Origin: Candidatus Onthovicinus excrementipullorum
GTDB lineage: Bacteria; Bacillota; Clostridia; Oscillospirales; Acutalibacteraceae
Assembly (NCBI GenBank): GCA_018712345.1
Contig: DVHG01000019.1
Location: forward strand, 55,233 to 119,232
DNA: 64,000 nt
Reading direction: 5' to 3'
In this document: piece after piece, positions 1 to 8,203 of the stretch
How the letters are laid out: each line of letters opens with the position of its first letter
Position numbering within the stretch: the stretch's first letter is position 1
The notes under the pieces: model-generated
The model's database searches: none
Seen by the model: only the letters and a program-made list of their open reading frames with translations
What the model was told of the DNA's origin: nothing
Made by a program: the position numbers and the translations under genes

Positions 1-44
1 TGTATGATAAACAAATAATACAAAACATAAGGGAGCTTTGATGC

Positions 45-1262
45 ATGAACCTGAAAGTCGGCCTGATGAATGACGCCTTCCCCCCGACGCTGGACGGTAC
101 CTGCACGACCATTTTAAATTATGCCACTACCATTCAGGAGAAGCTTGGCCGCAGCGTAGTAATAACGCCGCGTGTGCCGGGTGTGGTGGATAACTACCCG
201 TTTGAGGTCTACCGGTATGACTCCTTCTCTTTTTCCTACAGGGATGAGTATCGGGTGGGGTGGCCGTTCCGGCACGCACTGCGCGAAAGGGTCGCCGCGA
301 TGGATCTGGATATCCTTCACTTCCACACGCCGCTCGCCTCCGCCGTCTTCGGCCGGCTGATCAACTGGGAGACAAGGATTCCCATGATCGCGACCTACCA
401 CACCAAATATGACTATGATATCCGCAAGCGCGTGCCGACCGCCTACCTGCAAAACTGGGCGCTCGACTTCATCGTGCGCAACCTCAGCCGCGCGGATGAG
501 GTCTGGGCTGTAAGCGAGGGGGCCGGAGAAAACCTGAAAAAAATCGGCTATCAGGGCGACTATATTGTCATGCCCAACGGCGTGGATTTCCCCAAGGGAA
601 AGGTCCGAGAGGAGGAGGCGCGGCACATTGACAGCCTGCACGGACTGCCGGCGGATGTGCCGGTGTATCTGTATGTGGGGCGGATGATGTGGTATAAAAA
701 CATCCGCATTATTTTGGACGCTTTGAAAAAGCTCCGGGATGATGGCCGTGACTTCCGCATGATCATGGTCGGAAAAGGGTCTGACGAGGGCGCGATTGAC
801 CGCTATATCGCCCGCCTCGGGCTGAAAGACCGGATTATCCGCACCGGAAAAATCGGTGACCGTGAGCTGCTGCGCGCCTATTACAGCAGGGCGGATCTCT
901 TTTTGTTTCCCTCCGTATTTGATACGCACGGGATCGTGGTGCGGGAGGCGGCCGCATGCGGCTGCCCATCCCTGCTGGTACGCGGAAGCAGTTCCGCCTG
1001 CGGGATCACCGAGGCAGAGGAAGGATTTACGGCGGAGGAGAATCCGGAGGCATTTGCCCGCCGGATCGCCGAGCTGACGGACCATCCGGAATGGCTCAAA
1101 AAAGCTGGCAGCTGCGCAATGGACAGGCTCTTTCTCTCCTGGGAAGACGCCGTATCCATCGCCTACAAGCGGTACGAAAACCTGTGCGCCAACTGGAAAT
1201 ACCCGCTCCCCTGTCACGCCCAGATGAAGTCCCCTTCCTATTCTATTACAACCGCGCCCTGA
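45..1262 (+). CDS. Family 4 (GT-B) glycosyltransferase
   Basis: A 405-residue GT-B fold glycosyltransferase that should transfer a sugar from a nucleotide donor to a lipid or polysaccharide acceptor at the cytoplasmic face of the membrane. The N-terminal domain opens with the glycine turn PTLDGT and has DILHFHTP near residue 90. The C-terminal donor domain has VYLYVGRMMWYKN near 210 and REAAACG near 305, which holds the conserved glutamate of the EX7E motif; the first position of that motif is not a glutamate (FDTHG), a known variation. ATG at 45 follows GGGAGC. No signal peptide. It resembles diacylglycerol glucosyltransferases, but the acceptor cannot be read from sequence. Confidence 0.85.
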   Translation: MNLKVGLMNDAFPPTLDGTCTTILNYATTIQEKLGRSVVITPRVPGVVDNYPFEVYRYDSFSFSYRDEYRVGWPFRHALRERVAAMDLDILHFHTPLASAVFGRLINWETRIPMIATYHTKYDYDIRKRVPTAYLQNWALDFIVRNLSRADEVWAVSEGAGENLKKIGYQGDYIVMPNGVDFPKGKVREEEARHIDSLHGLPADVPVYLYVGRMMWYKNIRIILDALKKLRDDGRDFRMIMVGKGSDEGAIDRYIARLGLKDRIIRTGKIGDRELLRAYYSRADLFLFPSVFDTHGIVVREAAACGCPSLLVRGSSSACGITEAEEGFTAEENPEAFARRIAELTDHPEWLKKAGSCAMDRLFLSWEDAVSIAYKRYENLCANWKYPLPCHAQMKSPSYSITTAP

Positions 1263-1318
1263 AAAGGACTGAACCTCTGAAAGCGCATTACAGATAAAAT
1301 AGAATCCTGCCGTGAGTT

Positions 1319-1357
1319 AAAAAGTCAGGTGAAAACGATTGCTTTTACCTGACTTTT
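1319..1357. terminator. Bidirectional terminator between convergent genes
   Basis: AAAAGTCAGGT and ACCTGACTTTT form a stem, extended inward by AAAA/TTTT with one bulged G, and T-runs flank both sides. It lies between the glycosyltransferase and the convergent nucleotidyltransferase-like gene and overlaps the last codons of the latter. Confidence 0.7.
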
Positions 1358-1980
1358 GTCATCTGTTCCGTGAAGCAGCTGACCGATTCGGAATTGCGCG
1401 CCAGAAAAGCCTCCCCCGTCCGGACACCGTCCCCTAAGACGGCCTGATAGACATCCATACTCGTATATCTGCCGGGGTACATTCCTTTTGCGATCAAGTG
1501 CTCTTTTATCCGGATCACAGCCGAACTTTTCGCGCTGTCGAGTGCCAGTTCACGCCCGACCCGATCGCAGAAGCGCTCTGCGGCCCGGATCGTTTCATCG
1601 TCAAAAAACCAGATATCCACGTTCCACAGTTCATTGAAGAAATACGCTTCAAACCCGTGGAACCATACGGTTTTCCCGCTGTTGTCCCGCACCTGCTTGG
1701 CCTCATACCAGGTGGGATGAAAATCCCGGAGGATCTCGTCCGTCAGCTGATAAAGCCGGTCGAGATCCATCTTTTCATTTGAGACATCGATATCCAGATC
1801 ATTCCAGACCATGGTGTTCATGGAATAGCTGCCGATGACGTGCGGCGTACCGTACTTTTTCAGTTTATCAAGCAAACCAAGGTCCTGTAAAATTTTATCC
1901 GCCTGTGCTCTGATACGTTCCATGGTCATCCTCTCCTCTAACAATTCAGCAGCGTTCGCTATGATACCTGTTGTTTCCAT
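1345..1980 (-). CDS. Nucleotidyltransferase-fold protein
   Basis: About 211 residues with the signature of the polymerase-beta nucleotidyltransferase superfamily: a GS motif (VIGSYSMNTM) followed by NDLDIDV, with a third acidic strand NVDIWFF about 70 residues on, giving the three-carboxylate metal site. Such proteins transfer nucleotides to proteins, RNA or small molecules; the substrate is unknown. An ATG at 1992 is possible, but the ATG at 1980 has GGGGAG four bases upstream and is preferred. It stands alone behind its own promoter. A neighbouring HEPN partner, which would suggest a toxin-antitoxin pair, is absent. Confidence 0.6.
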   Translation of the reverse strand: METTGIIANAAELLEERMTMERIRAQADKILQDLGLLDKLKKYGTPHVIGSYSMNTMVWNDLDIDVSNEKMDLDRLYQLTDEILRDFHPTWYEAKQVRDNSGKTVWFHGFEAYFFNELWNVDIWFFDDETIRAAERFCDRVGRELALDSAKSSAVIRIKEHLIAKGMYPGRYTSMDVYQAVLGDGVRTGEAFLARNSESVSCFTEQMTKVR

Positions 1981-2062
1981 AACACTCCCCATATCATCAA
2001 GGAACTTATCACTTCAAACGCACAACATAAAAACTCACTTAATTCTGTATAACTTTGTTTCC

Positions 2063-2090
2063 ATTATATCTCCCCTCTATAAAATATCAA
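2063..2090 (-). promoter_or_regulatory. Sigma-A promoter of nucleotidyltransferase-like gene
   Basis: On the minus strand TTGATA (2085-2090) and TATAAT (2063-2068) are 16 bases apart, about 80 bases upstream of the start at 1980. Confidence 0.6.
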
Positions 2091-2186
2091 GTCTTTTCTC
2101 AAAAGAGAAACGCTTTTTCGGAGTTCAAAACAGCCCATAGACTTTTTCCCGGAGATGCGGTACGCGTCCCGTAATCCTTACCTACA

Positions 2187-2219
2187 GAAAAAAGAGGAAT
2201 GTCCCGAAAGGCACATTCC
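2187..2219 (-). terminator. Terminator of the coat gene pair
   Basis: A GGAATGT/ACATTCC stem with an inner mismatch and a four-base loop (2196-2219) is followed on the minus strand by CTCTTTTTT. It lies about 118 bases past the end of the second coat gene. Confidence 0.7.
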
Positions 2220-2336
2220 CCGTGTATCTGCCTACGCCGAAGAGCGCTGCTCTCCGGTTCATGACCCAAAACAGATTTACGAGCTGACAGACCCAGCCCT
2301 TTCCGCCAGAAGACCGGCGGCTGTCAAAGGCATCGT

Positions 2337-2621
2337 CTATAAGTTCTGCGCAATATTCTGGAATTTGGTCCGCGTCTGGTTGATCATCTGCTGGTCCGCC
2401 ATCTGCGGGCTGTACCAGCCGCGCTTTTGCATCTCCGTAAAGAGATCGGCCTGGATCATATGGTTTTCACGCAGGATGTTGAGCATATCATTGCGCAACG
2501 TCTGATGCACACACTCATTGGCAAAGGTATTGAAAAGCCCCGTAAGGCCCTTTTCCGCGGTGAGCATATCATCCATGATGTCCTGATCGCAGAGGACGGC
2601 CTGCGCCTGTGTAGTCGGCAT
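2337..2621 (-). CDS. CotF-domain spore coat protein
   Basis: A 94-residue all-helical protein of the coat F family. These ferritin-like four-helix proteins sit in the spore coat or behave as small stress proteins in Clostridia. Family signs are MLTAEKGLTGLFNTFANEC in the first helix, ENHMIQADLFTEMQKRGWY in the middle and a C-terminal helix ending in QNIAQNL. It is the second gene of a pair; the upstream partner ends 19 bases before it. GGAG precedes the ATG. The family is clear; a coat location is inferred from homology. Confidence 0.8.
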   Translation of the reverse strand: MPTTQAQAVLCDQDIMDDMLTAEKGLTGLFNTFANECVHQTLRNDMLNILRENHMIQADLFTEMQKRGWYSPQMADQQMINQTRTKFQNIAQNL

Positions 2622-2639
2622 GGTGTACTCCTCCCTTTC

Positions 2640-2825
2640 TCAATTCAAATGGCCCAGCAGTGTATTATAGTGCTGCAGGTGCTGTGCGGCGATCTGCTCG
2701 CACTTGCCACGGATCTGCGGATCCGCCGTCATGTTGGCGTAATTTTTAAACTTGGTAATAATCAGCTTTTCCGCGCCGAGCTCATCCTCCAACGCGGACA
2801 GTTCCTTACTGGTGAGGTCCGCCAT
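2640..2825 (-). CDS. Small CotF-like coat protein
   Basis: A 61-residue helical protein (LTSKELSALEDELGAEKLIITKF, then CEQIAAQHLQHYNTLL) of the short coat-associated family usually encoded next to CotF-domain genes in Clostridia. It probably pairs with the downstream CotF-like protein to complete a helical bundle. AAAGGAGTG lies upstream of the ATG. It is cotranscribed with the next gene. Confidence 0.65.
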   Translation of the reverse strand: MADLTSKELSALEDELGAEKLIITKFKNYANMTADPQIRGKCEQIAAQHLQHYNTLLGHLN

Positions 2826-2849
2826 AAATAGAAAATCACTCCTTTTTTT

Positions 2850-2872
2850 GGTTTACATCCGTATTGTAAACC
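2850..2872. promoter_or_regulatory. Inverted repeat upstream of coat pair
   Basis: GGTTTACA and TGTAAACC form a perfect 8-base inverted repeat with a 7-base spacer, just upstream of the ribosome binding site of the first coat gene. It may be an operator or a leader hairpin. A sporulation-sigma promoter could not be assigned with confidence. Confidence 0.45.
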
Positions 2873-2933
2873 GAAAGGAGCGATTTATACACCATGCCGT
2901 TTTAAAAACAGGCTTTTACGCGCACAACGGCAC

Positions 2934-2960
2934 AAAAAAGCGCCCGGGAAACCCGGACGC
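2934..2960 (-). terminator. Terminator of the V-type ATPase operon
   Basis: GCGTCCGGG-TTT-CCCGGGCGC followed by TTTTTTG on the minus strand, directly after the subunit D stop. A strong intrinsic terminator closing the nine-gene operon. Confidence 0.9.
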
Positions 2961-2973
2961 AATGCGATAACTA

Positions 2974-3594
2974 TTAGCTCTGCGGCCCGCGCTGGCTCTT
3001 GATCGCCTTGAGCCGGGAGAAGTCCTCGCGCTCCTTCTCCTCAAGCGCCTCATTGATAAATTTGATGGTGCTCTCAAACTGCGGGATCATAATATTGTGG
3101 AGCGCGTTGGCACGCTTCTGCGTCTTCTTAATCGCCGTAGCAAGGCGATAAACGCTGTTCTCCACCTGCGCAAGCTCCGCCGTCAGATGCTTGACCTTAT
3201 CAAACATGATATAGGCCTCATCGAGCTGGGAGTTGGTGCAGTACAGGCCGTAATGCAGCTTTCTGTCATTCTGCTGCCCGATGCGAACAATCGGGATTTC
3301 CACCCCCATGACGCTCCGGGAATCGAGTTCCACACTCTCATCAATGGGGATGGTCTGGGCCGCCTCGTCACAGATACCCAGCGTGACATTCGCGCGCTGG
3401 AGCGCAATGTAGGCGTCCGCGTAGAGGGAGTCAATCGAGCCCTGAATCTCATTCGCCTTATCGATCAGCTCCATCATCTCGCGCACCAGAATGTTGCGCT
3501 TGCGGTCCATCAGCTCGTAGCCGAGCTTCGCGAGCGAAAGCGACTTTCTGGTACTGATTAAATTGGATTTGGTCGGGAATACCTGTTTGGCCAC
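2974..3594 (-). CDS. ntpD: V/A-type ATP synthase subunit D
   Basis: The central-stalk rotor subunit (206 residues) that couples rotation of the membrane ring to the A3B3 head. It has the family's N-terminal FPTKSNLISTRKSLSLAKLGYELMDRKR segment and two long antiparallel helices; the C-terminal end EDFSRLKAIKSQRG is also typical. The start is GTG at 3594, with GGGAGGTGA eight bases upstream; no ATG in frame is better placed. It is the last gene of the operon and begins 18 bases after ntpB. Confidence 0.93.
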   Translation of the reverse strand: MAKQVFPTKSNLISTRKSLSLAKLGYELMDRKRNILVREMMELIDKANEIQGSIDSLYADAYIALQRANVTLGICDEAAQTIPIDESVELDSRSVMGVEIPIVRIGQQNDRKLHYGLYCTNSQLDEAYIMFDKVKHLTAELAQVENSVYRLATAIKKTQKRANALHNIMIPQFESTIKFINEALEEKEREDFSRLKAIKSQRGPQS

Positions 3595-3612
3595 CTGCGC
3601 TCACCTCCCCTG

Positions 3613-4989
3613 TCAGGCCGTGTGGGGCCGATAGTGCTGATCAAGAATCTCATCATCGACGCGGTCAAGCTCGGAGCGGTCAAGCATGGACAGCAGCTCC
3701 CAGCCGAGGTCAAGCGTCTGCTCAATGGTCCTGTTCTCATCGTACCCCTGATTGATAAAGCGGCGCTCAAACTCGCGGCCGAATTCCATCAGCTTTTTGT
3801 CCGACTCGGAGAGTTCATCCTCGCCGATGACGGAGGCGAGTGCCTTGGCGTCCTGCACCTTGGCGTAGGAGGCAAAGAGCTGGGTGGAGACCGCGTTGTG
3901 ATCATCGCGCGTATAGCCCGCTCCGATGCCGTCCTTCATCAGTCGGGAGAGCGACGGCAGGACGCTGACGGGCGGATAGATGCCCTTGGAATCCAGCTCA
4001 CGGTCAAGTACGATCTGCCCCTCGGTGATGTAGCCGGTCAGGTCGGGAATGGGATGGGTGATATCATCGTTGGGCATGGTCAGGATCGGGATCTGCGTAA
4101 CAGAGCCCTTTTTCCCTTTGACAATTCCGGCGCGCTCGTAAAGCGCCGCCAGATCGGAGTACAGATAGCCCGGGAACCCCTTACGGCCCGGGATCTCCCC
4201 CTTGGAGGAGCTGAACTCACGCAGCGCCTCACAGTATGAGGTCATATCCGTCAGGATGACGAGGATATTCATATTCTTCTCAAAGGCGAGGTATTCCGCG
4301 GCAGTCAGCGCGCACTTGGGCGTGAGAATACGCTCGATGACGGGGTCATTCGACAGGTTCAGGAACATGACGACGCGGTCCATGACATTGGCCTCCTCAA
4401 AGGAGGAGCGGAAATACTCCGCCACGTCGTTTTTTACGCCCATGGCCGCAAATACGATGGCGAAATCCTCATCGTCGCCGACAGAGGCCTGACGGACGAT
4501 CTGCACCGCCAGCTCATTATGCTTCATGCCGGAGCCGGAGAAGATCGGCAGTTTCTGGCCACGGATCAGCGTAGCCAGCGCATCAATGGAGGAAATGCCG
4601 GTGTTGATATAGTTGCGCGGATAGACGCGGGAGACGGGATTGATCGGCTCGCCGTTGACATCGCGGCGGCACTCGGCATAGACCTCGCCCATCCCGTCGA
4701 TCGGTCGGCCCAGGCCGTCAAACACCCGGCCGAGAATCTCCGGCGAAAGCGCGATCTGCATCGGCCTTCCGGTGAGGCAGGTGCGCGTATTGACAAGGGA
4801 GAGGTCATTGGTCCCCTCAAACACCTGAATGACGACGCGCTCGCCGTCAATCTTGACGATTCGGCCGACCCTGCTTGTTCCGTTGTCGAGTTTCAGCTCG
4901 ACCATTTCTTCATTGCTGGCGCCTTTGACGCCGTCGAGCACAACGAGTGATCCGTTGATCTCATTTAAACCAATGTGCTCCAGTATCAT
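3613..4989 (-). CDS. ntpB: V/A-type ATP synthase subunit B
   Basis: The 458-residue non-catalytic nucleotide-binding-fold subunit of the A3B3 head. As usual in B subunits the P-loop is replaced by [10 protein letters not shown] near residue 150. Other conserved blocks are [13 protein letters not shown] near 88, [34 protein letters not shown] near 260 and [12 protein letters not shown] near 345. Length is normal. AGGAG precedes the ATG at 4989. Confidence 0.95.
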   Translation of the reverse strand: MILEHIGLNEINGSLVVLDGVKGASNEEMVELKLDNGTSRVGRIVKIDGERVVIQVFEGTNDLSLVNTRTCLTGRPMQIALSPEILGRVFDGLGRPIDGMGEVYAECRRDVNGEPINPVSRVYPRNYINTGISSIDALATLIRGQKLPIFSGSGMKHNELAVQIVRQASVGDDEDFAIVFAAMGVKNDVAEYFRSSFEEANVMDRVVMFLNLSNDPVIERILTPKCALTAAEYLAFEKNMNILVILTDMTSYCEALREFSSSKGEIPGRKGFPGYLYSDLAALYERAGIVKGKKGSVTQIPILTMPNDDITHPIPDLTGYITEGQIVLDRELDSKGIYPPVSVLPSLSRLMKDGIGAGYTRDDHNAVSTQLFASYAKVQDAKALASVIGEDELSESDKKLMEFGREFERRFINQGYDENRTIEQTLDLGWELLSMLDRSELDRVDDEILDQHYRPHTA

Positions 4990-5010
4990 ACAAATTCACT
5001 CCTAACCGAC

Positions 5011-6768
5011 TTATTTGAGGAACGCGGCCAGCTTTTCATCGATCTCCCTGAGATAGTCGTCAAACAGTTCCGGCTTATCGTTGGGAATATCATATTTCAT
5101 CTTGACAAGCTTATCAAATAGGCCCAGGGACACGATCTTGGAGATCGGAACCTGAAGCGCGACGACCTCCTGGCACTTGTGGTACAGGTGCAGGATGACC
5201 TCCATCATCCGCATCTGCTTGGCCATCGGTACAAACGTATCCTCCTGATGGAAGGCGTTCTGCTGGAGGAAGCCGACGCGGATCACGCGGGCGATTTCAA
5301 TAATCAGTTTCTGATCATCCGGCAGGACATCAGAGCCGATCAGCTTGACAATCTCCATCAGGCTGTTCTCCTCAACGAGAATGGCCGAGATCTCCTCGCG
5401 GTATTTCATAAAGTTCTCGCCGACATTTTGGGCATACCACGCGGACAGGTCCCCCAGATATTCGCTGTAGCTCGTATTCCAGTTGATGGCCGGATAATGG
5501 CGTTCATAGGCAAGGCTCTTATCCAGCGCCCAGAAGCAGCGCGTGAAGCGCTTGGTATTCTGCGTGACCGGCTCGGAGAAATCGGACCCCTGAGGGGAGA
5601 CGGCACCGATGACGGAGATGGAGCCCTCTTTGCCATTGAGGGTGCGGACATAGCCCGCGCGCTCATAGAACTCCGACAGGCGGGACGGCAGATAGGCCGG
5701 GAAGCCCTCGTCTCCGGGCATCTCCTCCAGGCGGCCGGAGATCTCACGCAGCGCCTCCGCCCAGCGGGAGGTGGAGTCCGCCATCAGAGCGGTATGATAA
5801 CCCATGTCGCGGTAGTACTCCGCCAGCGTAATGCCGGTATAAATCGAGGCCTCGCGGGCGGCCACAGGCATATTGGATGTATTGGCAATCAGGATGGTGC
5901 GGTCCGTCAGCGGGCGACCGGACTTCGGGTCGATCAACTCGCTGAACTCCGTCAAAGCCTGTGTCATCTCATTGCCGCGCTCCCCACAGCCGACGTAGAT
6001 GATGATATCCGCATCGCACCACTTGGCAAGCTGGTGCTGTGTCATCGTCTTCCCGGTGCCGAAACCGCCGGGGATGGCAGCCGCGCCGCCCTTGGCCAGC
6101 GGGAACATGGTATCAATCACACGCTGCCCGGTCACCAGCGGACGCGTGGCCGGCAGGCGCTCCTCAACCGGGCGCGGCCGACGGATCGGCCAGCGCTGGC
6201 AGAGTGTCAGCTCGTGGATATTCCCCTTTGCATCGCGCAGCTTGAGGATGGTATCCCGGAGCCTGTAGCCGCCGCTCGGGGCACACTCGATCACTTCACC
6301 GCTCAGATCCGGCGGGACCATCATCTTATGGGTGATGATCGCCGTCTCCGGGCAGGTGGCGTAGATATCGCCGCCACTGAGGTGGTCGCCCACCTTGGCA
6401 AGGACAGTGACATCCCACTGTTTTTCTTCGTCCAGAGAGGAAACATTCGCCCCCCTGCTGATAAAAGCACCGGAAACCTTCTCAATTGACGAGAGCGGAC
6501 GCTCGATTCCGTCAAAGATATTGGTGACAATGCCGGGGCCTAAGGTGACGGACATCGGGCCGCCGGTCGAATAGACGGGCTCGCCCGGGCGCAGCCCCGT
6601 CGTCTCCTCATAGACCTGGATCGTCGTACAGTCCCTGGTCAGACCGATGACCTCGCCGACCAGACGCTGCTCTCCGACGTAGACCATCTCCATCATGCTC
6701 AGGGAGGTCGGACCCTTCACGGTGACAACCGGACCGTTGATCCCAAAAATTACGTTATTCTCCGCCAT
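5011..6768 (-). CDS. ntpA: V/A-type ATP synthase catalytic subunit A
   Basis: The 585-residue catalytic subunit that hydrolyses or synthesises ATP in the A3B3 head. The Walker A loop is PGGFGTGKT near residues 233-241, followed by CGERGNEMT and DSTSRWAEALREISGRLEEMPGDEG near 335. The non-homologous bulge characteristic of A subunits, absent from F1-beta, lies around residues 115-185. The ATG overlaps the subunit E stop (TGATG), indicating translational coupling. Length matches the family. Confidence 0.96.
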   Translation of the reverse strand: MAENNVIFGINGPVVTVKGPTSLSMMEMVYVGEQRLVGEVIGLTRDCTTIQVYEETTGLRPGEPVYSTGGPMSVTLGPGIVTNIFDGIERPLSSIEKVSGAFISRGANVSSLDEEKQWDVTVLAKVGDHLSGGDIYATCPETAIITHKMMVPPDLSGEVIECAPSGGYRLRDTILKLRDAKGNIHELTLCQRWPIRRPRPVEERLPATRPLVTGQRVIDTMFPLAKGGAAAIPGGFGTGKTMTQHQLAKWCDADIIIYVGCGERGNEMTQALTEFSELIDPKSGRPLTDRTILIANTSNMPVAAREASIYTGITLAEYYRDMGYHTALMADSTSRWAEALREISGRLEEMPGDEGFPAYLPSRLSEFYERAGYVRTLNGKEGSISVIGAVSPQGSDFSEPVTQNTKRFTRCFWALDKSLAYERHYPAINWNTSYSEYLGDLSAWYAQNVGENFMKYREEISAILVEENSLMEIVKLIGSDVLPDDQKLIIEIARVIRVGFLQQNAFHQEDTFVPMAKQMRMMEVILHLYHKCQEVVALQVPISKIVSLGLFDKLVKMKYDIPNDKPELFDDYLREIDEKLAAFLK

Positions 6769-7379
6769 CAGCCCACCTCCTCTTGATCATTTACGGACAG
6801 CTTTGCGTGCGTTAGGAACCATTCCCTCTGCGCGGCAAGGCGTGCCTCCAGAGTATCATCCGCAAGGAGCCCGTTGGAGAGATCCCGCACCCGACATCCA
6901 CCGATTTCGACGGTGGGGTCGGCTTCAACCTCACACGCCCGGCCGAACGCGGTCTTTAATTCCTGTGCAAGGGGCAGATCCTGCTCACGGACCAGAACCA
7001 CGGCATCGCCCGTAATGACAGCCGCCATCGCGACGATACTCTTTTTCAGGAAAGGAAGATAGTCAGGGGAGGCCGTAAACGCGCACAGAGCCTTCCGTGC
7101 CCGGTTAAAGACCTCCTTTTCCATCTCCATTCGGCGGCAGCTGAGCGCCCGCTTGGCGCTGTTGTGTGCAGCGGCGAACTTTCTGTTCGCCTCAATTTCC
7201 AATCGGTTTTTGCGCGCACCGACGGCGGCCTCAGCCTGATCCCTGGCGCGCTCCTCCTCCGCGGAGAGCTGAGTATGGATATATTCATCTACTTCGGATT
7301 CAATGGCGTTGCGCTTATCAACGGCGTCGTGATCGATGTCCTTGAGGAACAGGTCGACGCGTGCATCACTTTCAGCCAT
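6768..7379 (-). CDS. ntpE: V/A-type ATP synthase subunit E
   Basis: About 203 residues. A peripheral-stalk subunit that holds the head against rotation with subunit G: an N-terminal charged, alanine-rich helix (AEEERARDQAEAAVGARK) and a globular C-terminal half with TVEIGGCRVRD. An upstream GTG at 7388 is open, but GAGGTG lies six bases before the ATG at 7379, which is therefore the chosen start. The stop overlaps the ntpA start. Confidence 0.88.
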   Translation of the reverse strand: MAESDARVDLFLKDIDHDAVDKRNAIESEVDEYIHTQLSAEEERARDQAEAAVGARKNRLEIEANRKFAAAHNSAKRALSCRRMEMEKEVFNRARKALCAFTASPDYLPFLKKSIVAMAAVITGDAVVLVREQDLPLAQELKTAFGRACEVEADPTVEIGGCRVRDLSNGLLADDTLEARLAAQREWFLTHAKLSVNDQEEVG

Positions 7380-7389
7380 GGGAAACACC

Positions 7390-7698
7390 TCAAATCTTTA
7401 CGCCGATTGCCTCGCGGACATAACGGGTGATCGAGTCGCTGACACGCCCTGCTCCGTGGCGGTCCGGTATCTCGACAATCAGCGGTTTTTCATGGGTCAG
7501 CTTCAGGTTGTAGACCTGATCCTGACACGCCTTGACCAGGCGGTCCGTGATCAGCACGATGGCGATATCCTCATCGGCGATCGCCGCTTTCAGCGCCGCC
7601 TCGATCTCCTCCGGCTCGTGCACGACCACGCCGTCTATCCCCGCAAGCCGCAGGCCCACGAGCGTGTCGACATTATCACTGATCAAATGGAAACGCAT
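7390..7698 (-). CDS. ntpF: V/A-type ATP synthase subunit F
   Basis: The 102-residue rotor-stalk subunit that binds subunit D. It has a CheY-like fold with the family pattern FHLISDNVDTLVGLRLAGIDG at the start, DIAIVLITDRL near 45 and KPLIVEIPDRHG near 72. It lies between ntpK and ntpE with short gaps, in the common clostridial order. Confidence 0.92.
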   Translation of the reverse strand: MRFHLISDNVDTLVGLRLAGIDGVVVHEPEEIEAALKAAIADEDIAIVLITDRLVKACQDQVYNLKLTHEKPLIVEIPDRHGAGRVSDSITRYVREAIGVKI

Positions 7699-7705
7699 CT
7701 CAACG

Positions 7706-8203
7706 TCACCCGCCTATGCCGAGCAGGATCATGAACGCGATGACCAGGCCGTACAGCGCGACTGCCTCGCCCAAGGCCAGAAGAACGATGGACTTACCGA
7801 AGGTTTTCGGATTCTCGCTCATGGCCGCGATGGCCGCCGGAGCGCCTGCCGCGAGGGCAAGGCCGCCGCCGATGCCCGCCAGACCGATTGAGAGTGCTGC
7901 GGAGAGATACTTCAGGCCGGAGGCCAGACCGCTGTCCGCGGAGGCCGTATCTGCCTGCTGCTGCTCGGAGACGGAGGTGGAGGGCGCCGCATCGTTTGCC
8001 GCTGCGGTGTCATCGTTGGCGGCGGAAGCCGTAAAGGCAAATATGGTTGCCATTACAACGATCGCGCCAAAGGTGGCGATCTGCATCTTAAACGCACGCT
8101 TGGTGGACATGCCCTTGGAATGCTTATAGACCATAAACACGATGGAGCCGACGATGGCGATGACCGGAACTGCGGCCAGGATTGCGATTGCTAAAGTATT
8201 CAT
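7706..8203 (-). CDS. ntpK: V/A-type ATP synthase proteolipid subunit K
   Basis: The 165-residue membrane ring subunit. Four hydrophobic segments can be seen: residues 3-26, 42-62, 97-129 and 136-163. The last hairpin carries the ring signatures GLAGIGGGLALAAGAPAAIAAM and LALGEAVALYGL, whose glutamate is the ion carrier. Helix 2 ends in FTASAAND and is followed by about 35 polar, low-complexity residues rich in Ala, Asp, Ser, Thr and Gln. The first hairpin lacks a carboxylate, so each monomer should carry one ion. The ATG overlaps the ntpI stop (ATGA). Confidence 0.9.
   Translation of the reverse strand: MNTLAIAILAAVPVIAIVGSIVFMVYKHSKGMSTKRAFKMQIATFGAIVVMATIFAFTASAANDDTAAANDAAPSTSVSEQQQADTASADSGLASGLKYLSAALSIGLAGIGGGLALAAGAPAAIAAMSENPKTFGKSIVLLALGEAVALYGLVIAFMILLGIGG

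Larger units (their letters stand above)
1981..2336. other. Intergenic stretch without a supported gene
   Basis: This stretch holds the leader and promoter of the nucleotidyltransferase-like gene on the left and the 3' untranslated region and terminator of the coat operon on the right. Open frames through it have no ribosome binding site and no recognisable motif. Confidence 0.6.

Noticed and set aside
2285..2327. TGACAG...CTGTCA hairpin with inner CCGCC/GGCGG downstream of the coat pair
   Set aside because: A structured RNA or attenuator was considered, but there is no T-run and no similarity to a known element.
2155..2505. 116-residue plus-strand frame
   Set aside because: Second half is antisense to the CotF gene; first half contains the coat terminator; no ribosome binding site.
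5179..6489. 436-residue plus-strand frame opposite ntpA
   Set aside because: GC-rich antisense frame with no motif; ntpA is certain. Similar antisense frames opposite ntpI, cysS, rimO and the glycosyltransferase are rejected for the same reason.
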